Shown: in pieces, positions 21,034-26,452 of the stretch
How the letters are laid out: each line of letters starts with the position of its first letter
How positions within the stretch are numbered: position 1 is the first letter of the stretch
Assembly: GCA_035762175.1 (NCBI GenBank)
Contig: DASTPP010000173.1
Coordinates: 1 to 26,452 of the forward strand
Origin: DASTPP01 sp035762175
GTDB taxonomy: Bacteria; Myxococcota_A; Polyangia; Polyangiales; Polyangiaceae
DNA length: 26,452 nt
Direction: 5' to 3'
Position numbers and translations under genes: made by a program
Notes under the pieces: model-generated
What the model saw: only the letters and a program-made list of their open reading frames with translations
Told to the model about the DNA's origin: nothing
Database searches by the model: none

Positions 21034-22296
21034 TCACGGCCCGCCCCCCGCCGCGACGGCGCCCCGCCCTAACTCGTCCCGCAGCGCCCCCACCGGGTCG
21101 ATCTGCGCCGCCCGCAAGGCCGGCGCCACGCCGAACGTAACCCCGGTCACGAGCGCGAGCCCGAGGCCGAGCGCCGCCGCCCACGGCTCGAAGAAGTAGT
21201 TCCACGTGCCGAAGACCTTGCTCAGGCCGAAGCTGGCGAGCGCGAGCACGCCGGCGCCGCCGGCGATGCCGGCGAGGCCGCCGAGCGTCGAGAGCGCCGC
21301 GGCCTCGATGAGGAACTGCGTGACCACCGCGCGCGGGCTCGCGCCGATGGCGCGGCGCAGGCCGATCTCGCGGGTGCGCTCGGCGACGATGGCGAGCATC
21401 ACGTTCAGGATGTTGATGCCCGAGGCGACGAGGGCGAGGGGGCCGACGGCGAAGACCAGGGCCTTGATGACCGAGAGCACCATCTGCTCTTGGGCGCGCT
21501 CGCTCGGGTCGACGAGCTCGAAGTTCTCGACGCCGTGGTGGCGGCGCTTGATGAGCGCGCGCACGGCGCCGCGCAGCAGCGACTCGGGGGGCCCGCCGGG
21601 CGCCGGGCGCAGGTAGACGCGGCCGATCGTGTGGTCGGGGGCGAAGGTGGCGTCGTAGACGGGCTCGGGCACCATGATCTTGCGGTTCCAGATCCAGGTG
21701 CCGGTGGTCGCGCCGATGTGGGGCTTGTCGGCGAGGGCGCCGACGACCTCGAACGAGGTGCTCTCGACGGTGACGCGCAGGCCCTCGAGGCTCGCGGGCG
21801 AGCCGAGCAGCTCGCGGTAGACCTCGTGGCCGACGACGCAGACGCGCCGGCCCGAGCGCGCGTCGTCGGCGTCGAGGAAGCGCCCCTTGGCGAGGGCGAG
21901 CCGGTAGGTGGCGGGGGTCTCGGGCGAGGCGCTGACGACCGAGACCTCTTTCTTTTTGCGGCCGAAGTGGGCCTCGGTGTGGGTGCGCCCCTCGGCCGAG
22001 ACGGTCGCGCCGGAGAGGCGCTCGGACGCGGCGAGGGCGGCCGCGTCGGCGCGCGTGAGCTCGCGCGTCGCGCGCGACCGCTCGGCCTCGGACGCGTCTT
22101 TGCGCCGGACCTGCACGATGTCGGCGCCGGTCACGCCCTGGTTGGCCCGCACGAGGGCGTCCTCGCCCCCGCGCAGGACGCCGGCGAGCAGCACGATCGA
22201 GCCCGAGCCGATGGCGATGCCGAGCAGCGTGAGCGCCGCGCGCGAGCGGTGGGCGAAGGCCGCGCCGGCCGAGGCGAAGACGTCGAGCGCCCTCAC
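21034..22296 (-). CDS. MacB-like ABC transporter permease (second)
   Basis: The 420-aa product begins at a GTG that overlaps the stop of the first permease (GTGA), so the two are translationally coupled. It has the FtsX/MacB layout: a first membrane segment near residues 15-40 (LTLLGIAIGSGSIVLLAGVL), a large extracytoplasmic MacB_PCD-type domain, and three C-terminal membrane segments containing the coupling motif ERTREIGLRRAIGASP near residue 310, which contacts the ATPase. It ends in PVGALRDEL as in the family. The last 20 bases or so repeat part of the downstream inverted repeat. Together with its twin it would form a heterodimeric permease. Confidence 0.92.
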   Translation of the reverse strand: MRALDVFASAGAAFAHRSRAALTLLGIAIGSGSIVLLAGVLRGGEDALVRANQGVTGADIVQVRRKDASEAERSRATRELTRADAAALAASERLSGATVSAEGRTHTEAHFGRKKKEVSVVSASPETPATYRLALAKGRFLDADDARSGRRVCVVGHEVYRELLGSPASLEGLRVTVESTSFEVVGALADKPHIGATTGTWIWNRKIMVPEPVYDATFAPDHTIGRVYLRPAPGGPPESLLRGAVRALIKRRHHGVENFELVDPSERAQEQMVLSVIKALVFAVGPLALVASGINILNVMLAIVAERTREIGLRRAIGASPRAVVTQFLIEAAALSTLGGLAGIAGGAGVLALASFGLSKVFGTWNYFFEPWAAALGLGLALVTGVTFGVAPALRAAQIDPVGALRDELGRGAVAAGGGP

Positions 22297-23516
22297 GGCC
22301 GCATCGCCGGCACGGGGTCGAGCCGCGCCGCCCCGCGGGCGGGGAGGTAGCCGAAGGCGGCGCCGAGGCCGAGGGCGACGAGCGGCGCGGCGACGAGGGC
22401 GGGCGCCGAGACGCCGCCGAGCCAGGCCGGCAGCGAGCGCACGATGAGGGCCGAGGCGCCGAGGGCGCACGCCGCGCCCGCGGCCGCACCCGCGCCGCCG
22501 CCCGCGAGGGCGAGCAGCATCGCCTCGGCGAGGAACTGCCGCCCGATCGCCCCGGGGCTGGCCCCGAGCGCCTTGCGCAGCCCGATCTCGCGCACCCGCT
22601 CGGACACGCTGACCAGCATCATGTTCATCACCCCGACCCCCCCGATGACGAGCGCCACGCCGGCGAGCAGGGCGACGATGCCCTGCATGATGGCGAAGAC
22701 GGCCTTGAACTTCGCGTCGACGCGGCTGAGATCGTAGAGCTGAAAGTCGTCGACGCCGTGGCGCCGCTCGGCGAGGCGCGCGTTGACCATGCGCTTGACG
22801 AGCTCGTACGACGCGCCCTCGCGCGTGCGCAGGGTCAAGAGCGTGTTCTCGGGCGTGGCCGGGTCGACCGCGTGGAGGGCGCCGAGCGGCACGAGCACGA
22901 GGTTGCGCCAGTGGAAGCCGAAGTCGATGCCGAAGCGCTTGACCCCGTCGAAGACGCCGACGACGCGGCAGCGCACGGGCCCGGCGTCGAGCGACGAGCC
23001 GATCGGCACCTTGCCGCCGAGCCTCTCGACGAGGTCGGGGCCGACGACGCAGAGCGGCAGGCCGTCGCGATCTTCGGCGTCGGTGAAGCGGCGGCCCTCG
23101 CGCACGCCCATGCGGTAGGCGTCGAAGAAGCCCGCGTCGCCGCCGACCAGGTCGGCCCGGGCGCGCTTGCCCGACGCGGCGACGACGTCGACCTCGTCCT
23201 TCGCGTACGACATGGTCGCGGCCTCGACCCCCGCGAGGCCGGCGAGCAGCGCGTCGCGGTCGGCCGGGCGCAGGCCCTTCTCGTAGCTCTGCGCCTTCTG
23301 CGCCGCGCGCTCGGGCGACTTCGACGAGACGAGCAGCATGCGCCCCCCCCCGAGCTCGTTGATCGAGCGCATCAGCGAGCGCAGCCCGCTGTCGGCCAGC
23401 GACGACATGAACACGATGGTGAAGGCGCCGACGGTGATGCTGAGCGAGGTGAGCGCCGAGCGCAGCCGGTGCGCCCAGAGCTCGGAGAGCGCCATGCGCA
23501 GGGTCTCGACCAGCAT
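22293..23516 (-). CDS. MacB-like ABC transporter permease (first)
   Basis: The 407-aa protein starts at an ATG 4 bases after the adaptor stop. It opens with MALSELWAHRLRSALTSLSI and a membrane segment (ITVGAFTIVFMSSLA), carries the extracytoplasmic domain, and ends with three membrane segments around ERVREIGLRKALGASPGAI, the ATPase-coupling motif of MacB/FtsX permeases. It ends PVPAMRP and overlaps its partner by GTGA. The ATP-binding domain found fused in E. coli MacB is absent, as in YknYZ- and LolCDE-type systems, and is supplied by the gene at 25424. Such transporters are mechanotransmitters that move peptides, antibiotics or lipoproteins across the envelope. The cargo cannot be told. Confidence 0.92.
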   Translation of the reverse strand: MLVETLRMALSELWAHRLRSALTSLSITVGAFTIVFMSSLADSGLRSLMRSINELGGGRMLLVSSKSPERAAQKAQSYEKGLRPADRDALLAGLAGVEAATMSYAKDEVDVVAASGKRARADLVGGDAGFFDAYRMGVREGRRFTDAEDRDGLPLCVVGPDLVERLGGKVPIGSSLDAGPVRCRVVGVFDGVKRFGIDFGFHWRNLVLVPLGALHAVDPATPENTLLTLRTREGASYELVKRMVNARLAERRHGVDDFQLYDLSRVDAKFKAVFAIMQGIVALLAGVALVIGGVGVMNMMLVSVSERVREIGLRKALGASPGAIGRQFLAEAMLLALAGGGAGAAAGAACALGASALIVRSLPAWLGGVSAPALVAAPLVALGLGAAFGYLPARGAARLDPVPAMRP

Positions 23517-23520
23517 GGCG

Positions 23521-24639
23521 TCACATCTTCGCTTCGTTCGCCGCCGACGAGGGCGGCGCGAGCAGCACGCGGTCGCCCTCCGCGAGGCCCTCGACCAGCT
23601 CGACCTCGCGCTCGTTGCGCGCCCCGGGCTTGACCGCCACCTTCTCTTTGCGCTGCGCCGGGCCCCCCTCGCCGACGACGCGCGTCACGTACGCCTCGCC
23701 GCCCTCGCTCACGAGCGCCTCGACCGGCGCCGTCAGCACCCCGGGCCGCTCGTCGAGGTGCACCCGCACGTCGGCCGTCATGCCGGGCCGGACGCGCGGG
23801 TCGGCCGACTCGAGCGTCACCTCGACCGGGAAGACCTCGACCTCTTTGCCGGGGCGCTTGATCGACGCCGGCGCCACCTTGGTGACCTGGCCGACGTAGG
23901 CCGCGCCCGGCAGCGCGTCGAGCGTGACCCGGGCCCGCTGCCCGAGCGCGACCTTGGCCGCGTCGATCTGGTGCAGATCGACGTTGACGACCAGCGTCGA
24001 CAGGTCGGCGACGGTCAAGAGCGGCTTGCCCTCGAAGGTCGACTGCACGCCCGGCACGACCACCTCGCCCGGCTCGATGCCCCGGTGCGTCACGGTGCCC
24101 CCGAGCGGCGCGTAGATCTTGGTGTAGCGCACCTTGTCGCGCGCCGTGGCCAGCGTGACCTGGGCCGAGCGCACCGCCGCCTCTTTGGCGAGCAGGTCGA
24201 AGCGCGCGTCTTCGGCCTCGTTCGCCCCGACGACGCTCGCGGCGACGCCCTTCTTGACGCGCTCGAACACCACGCGGGCCCGCTCGACGTCGTTCTCGAA
24301 GCGCTTGACCTCGGCGTCGGCGCGCGCGACCTCGCGGTCGTAGTCGATGGGGTCGAGCGTCATCAAGAGCTGGCCCTTCTTGACCTGATCGCCCTCGCGC
24401 ACCAGCACCGAGGTCACCTGCCCGGCCACCTTCGACTTGAGCTCGACCTTCTCGCGCGCGGCCACCTTGCCCGTCTCGACCACCTCGATCGCGAGCGTGC
24501 CGCGCTTCACCGTCACCAGCGCCGCCGCGTCGACCGGCTCGGGCTTGCCCCCGCCTCGCTTCGCCCAGGCCGCGGCCGAGCCGCCCCCGAGCAAGAGCGG
24601 CAGGGCCAGCCAGAGCCAGCGCCCCCGCCGCGCCCTCAC
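23521..24639 (-). CDS. MacA/HlyD-type periplasmic adaptor
   Basis: The 372-aa adaptor starts at a GTG overlapping the ATPase stop (GTGA). It has an N-terminal anchor (LWLALPLLLGGGSAAAWA, residues 9-26), a lipoyl-like half (VAAREKVELKSKVAGQVTSVLV), a coiled-coil hairpin at about residues 100-160 (DAEVKRFENDVERARVVFERV), the second lipoyl half (YTKIYAPLGGTVTHRGIEPGEVV), and beta-barrel and membrane-proximal domains. Adaptors of this type link the inner-membrane permease to an outer-membrane channel such as TolC. No TolC homologue lies in the window, so the channel must be encoded elsewhere if one is used. The short hairpin suits a MacA-like rather than a long HlyD-like protein. Confidence 0.92.
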   Translation of the reverse strand: MRARRGRWLWLALPLLLGGGSAAAWAKRGGGKPEPVDAAALVTVKRGTLAIEVVETGKVAAREKVELKSKVAGQVTSVLVREGDQVKKGQLLMTLDPIDYDREVARADAEVKRFENDVERARVVFERVKKGVAASVVGANEAEDARFDLLAKEAAVRSAQVTLATARDKVRYTKIYAPLGGTVTHRGIEPGEVVVPGVQSTFEGKPLLTVADLSTLVVNVDLHQIDAAKVALGQRARVTLDALPGAAYVGQVTKVAPASIKRPGKEVEVFPVEVTLESADPRVRPGMTADVRVHLDERPGVLTAPVEALVSEGGEAYVTRVVGEGGPAQRKEKVAVKPGARNEREVELVEGLAEGDRVLLAPPSSAANEAKM

Positions 24640-25424
24640 GACGCCACCCCCGCGCCCGCGAAGGCCGCCGCCTTCGCCTCGGCCTTCGGCCCCGCCCCGC
24701 CCGGCGCCGCCGCGCCGAGGCGCGGGCCCGAGGCGCGCTCGCCGCCGCCCCCTTCGTCGACGATGCGCCCATCGGCGAAGCGCACGATGCGGTCGGCGTA
24801 GGCGCCGACGGCGGGGTCGTGGGTGACGACCACCACCGTCACCCCCGCCCGGTGCAGCTCGACCAGCAAGCCCATGATCTGCTTCGTCGTCGCCGAGTCG
24901 AGCGCGCCCGTCGGCTCGTCGGCCAAGAGCAGGCGCGGCTCGTTCACCAGCGCCCGGGCGATGGCGACGCGCTGCTGCTGCCCGCCCGAGAGCTGCCCGG
25001 GCAGGTGGTCGGCGCGCGCGCCCAGCCCCACCCGCTCGAGCGCCGCGAGCGCCCGGCGCCGCCGCTCGCGCGGCGCGACCTCGGCGTACACCAAGGGCAG
25101 CTCGACGTTCGCGAGCGCGGTATGCCGCGGCAAAAGGTGGAACGACTGGAAAATGAACCCGAGCTTCTGGTTCCGCAGCTTCGCCAGCTCGGCCTCGCCC
25201 CGCCCCTCGACCGGCTCGCCGTCGAGCACGTACCGGCCCGAGCTCGGCCGATCGAGCGCCCCCAGAATGTTGAGCGCCGTCGACTTGCCCGACCCGCTCG
25301 TGCCCATGATGGCGACCATTTCGCCCGGCCCGACCGCGAACGACACCTCGCGCAGGGCGTGCACGTCACCCCCCCCCACGCGGTAGACCTTCGACACGTT
25401 TTCGAAGCGAACGACGGCGTCCAT
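24636..25424 (-). CDS. ABC transporter ATP-binding protein (MacB/LolD type)
   Basis: All nucleotide-binding motifs are present in 262 aa: Walker A GTSGSGKS (41-48), Q-loop Gln93 in FIFQSFHLLPR, signature LSGGQ (145-149), Walker B LLLADEP (166-171), D-loop ALDS and the H-loop THD (His202). The sequence belongs to the MacB/LolD/YknY branch. About 35 Ala/Gly-rich residues follow the domain. The ATG at 25424 is preceded by GAGGAAAA with good spacing. It is the first gene of a four-gene operon (ATPase, adaptor, permease, permease) with overlaps of 4 bases or gaps of 4 bases, so all are made together to form one envelope exporter. Confidence 0.95.
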   Translation of the reverse strand: MDAVVRFENVSKVYRVGGGDVHALREVSFAVGPGEMVAIMGTSGSGKSTALNILGALDRPSSGRYVLDGEPVEGRGEAELAKLRNQKLGFIFQSFHLLPRHTALANVELPLVYAEVAPRERRRRALAALERVGLGARADHLPGQLSGGQQQRVAIARALVNEPRLLLADEPTGALDSATTKQIMGLLVELHRAGVTVVVVTHDPAVGAYADRIVRFADGRIVDEGGGGERASGPRLGAAAPGGAGPKAEAKAAAFAGAGVAS

Positions 25425-25567
25425 GCGTTTTCCTCGCCGACTGCGCGGGCCCGGCCCTGGCGCGTCGAACCCCCTTTCGCCCCAGCCCGCCGCGGAATTT
25501 CACGACCGTCTCACTTTCGGGACGCCCCGCCTTGACGGCCGCCGGCGCGAGGCGGGAAGCTGCGACC
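25425..25567. promoter_or_regulatory. Divergent intergenic region of the exporter and MFS genes
   Basis: These 143 bases separate two genes read in opposite directions and must hold both promoters. The A/T-richest segment is near 25495-25525 (GGAATTTCACGACC). I see no pair of hexamers on either strand good enough to name a promoter. Confidence 0.4.
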
Positions 25568-26452
25568 ATGACCTCCGAAACGGCCCCGGCGACCGGCCCC
25601 GAACCCGCCGCGCGCCTCTCGCGGGCCGCGTTCCTCGCGGTGCTCGTCGCCGCGCTCGGCTACTTCGTCGACATTTACGACCTCATCTTGTTCTCGATCG
25701 TGCGCACGCGCAGCCTCAAGGCGATCGGCGTGCCGCCCGAGCAGCTGCTCGACCAGGGGGTCTACCTCATCAACGCGCAGATGCTCGGCATGCTCGCCGG
25801 GGGCATCTTCTGGGGCGTGCTCGGCGACAAGCGCGGGCGGCTCTCGGTGCTCTTCGGGTCGATCGTCACCTACTCGCTCGCCAACATCGCCAACGCCTAC
25901 GTGACCACGGTCGACGGCTACGCCGCCTGGCGCTTCATCGCCGGGCTGGGGCTGGCCGGCGAGCTCGGCGCGGGCATCACGCTGGTGGCCGAGACGCTCG
26001 GCCGGCACGCGCGCGGCTACGGCACGACGGTGGTGGCCAGCGTCGGCCTCTCGGGCGCGGTCGTCGGCGCCCTCATCGCCGGCAGCGTCGACTGGACGAC
26101 CGCCTACAAGATCGGCGGCGGCCTCGGCCTCGCGCTGCTCGCCCTGCGCGTCGGCGTCTACGAGTCGGGTCTCTACGAGAAGACCAAGGCCCGCTCCGAC
26201 GTCGCGCTCGGCAACTTCTTCACCCTCTTCTCGAGCCGGGCCCGCGCCCGCCGCTACCTCTCGGTCATCGCGGTCGGCGTGCCCATCTGGTTCTCGATCG
26301 GCATTCTCGTCACCTTCAGCCCCGAGATCGGCAAGGCCCTCGGCATGAACCCCGTCCCCGACGCCGGCAAGGCCGTGATGTGGGCCTACGCCGGCCTCGC
26401 CGTCGGCGACCTCGCCTCGGGCGCGCTCAGCCAGGGCCTCAAGAGCCGCAAG
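25568..26452 (+). CDS. MFS transporter, truncated by the window end
   Basis: The frame starts at ATG 25568 and stays open to the last base, giving 295 residues of a longer protein. The first membrane segment contains VLVAALGYFVDIYDLILFS, with acidic residues typical of sugar and metabolite:H+ symporters. The MFS signature between segments 2 and 3 is GVLGDKRGRL (83-92). Further segments include RFIAGLGLAGELGAGITLVAE (segment 4 region) and SVGLSGAVVGALIAGSV (segment 5). About eight membrane segments are visible; the last four would lie beyond the window. No substrate can be assigned. The ribosome-binding site is weak (GAAG 7 bases upstream). It is divergent from the exporter operon. Confidence 0.85.
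   Translation, partial: MTSETAPATGPEPAARLSRAAFLAVLVAALGYFVDIYDLILFSIVRTRSLKAIGVPPEQLLDQGVYLINAQMLGMLAGGIFWGVLGDKRGRLSVLFGSIVTYSLANIANAYVTTVDGYAAWRFIAGLGLAGELGAGITLVAETLGRHARGYGTTVVASVGLSGAVVGALIAGSVDWTTAYKIGGGLGLALLALRVGVYESGLYEKTKARSDVALGNFFTLFSSRARARRYLSVIAVGVPIWFSIGILVTFSPEIGKALGMNPVPDAGKAVMWAYAGLAVGDLASGALSQGLKSRK

Overview
The window is about 26.5 kb of very GC-rich DNA. Coding frames have strong third-position G/C, starts are often GTG or TTG, and many reading frames lie open antisense to real genes because stop codons are rare. Cys-, Gly- and Pro-rich lipoproteins, a long-linker FtsK, FHA proteins and a lipoprotein with the LGIDDL sequence after its lipobox suggest a myxobacterium (Myxococcota, Polyangia-like). 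This assignment is inference: the window contains no rRNA or other marker gene.

Layout: (1) 141-2476, plus strand: a small conserved-type protein, transaldolase and leucyl/phenylalanyl-tRNA-protein transferase (aat). (2) 2231-3768, minus strand: a 94-aa coiled-coil protein coupled to a D12-class DNA adenine methylase whose 3' end overlaps aat tail to tail. (3) 3908-5778, plus strand: a Tat-exported DUF362 protein coupled through TTGA to a putative lipoprotein. (4) 5813-6337, minus: a small exported TPR-like protein. (5) 6653-7684, plus: a protein with a histone-H1-like Lys/Ala tail and no in-frame stop where one is expected. (6) 13044-7299, minus: ftsK, a 118-aa unknown and a membrane-anchored PQQ-type beta-propeller, probably one operon. 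(7) 13232-18135, plus: a large lipoprotein, an FHA protein with a ribbon-helix-helix-like N-terminus, a ketopantoate-reductase-like dehydrogenase and an exported L,D-transpeptidase. The transpeptidase gene is flanked by two tandem palindromic repeat arrays (41-nt units upstream, 42-nt units downstream). (8) 18568-21033: a gene-poor stretch with gene remnants, a nucleoside 2-deoxyribosyltransferase-like gene, a Cys-rich lipoprotein with duplicated 3'-end sequence, and a perfect 28-bp inverted repeat. (9) 25424-21034, minus: a MacAB/YknXYZ-like exporter operon (ATPase, adaptor, two permeases). (10) 25568 to the end, plus: a truncated MFS transporter.

The genes do not form one pathway. Several concern the cell envelope or chromosome: FtsK for DNA translocation at division, the L,D-transpeptidase for cell-wall cross-linking, lipoproteins, the export operon, the adenine methylase and the H1-like protein. 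Five gene junctions share the same NTGA stop/start overlap. This argues that the methylase starts at a CTG codon. The least explained elements are the two palindromic arrays around the L,D-transpeptidase gene. In the downstream array, base changes in different units preserve the palindrome, and the pairing survives best in minus-strand RNA. I found no tRNA, rRNA, CRISPR array or recognisable transposase.
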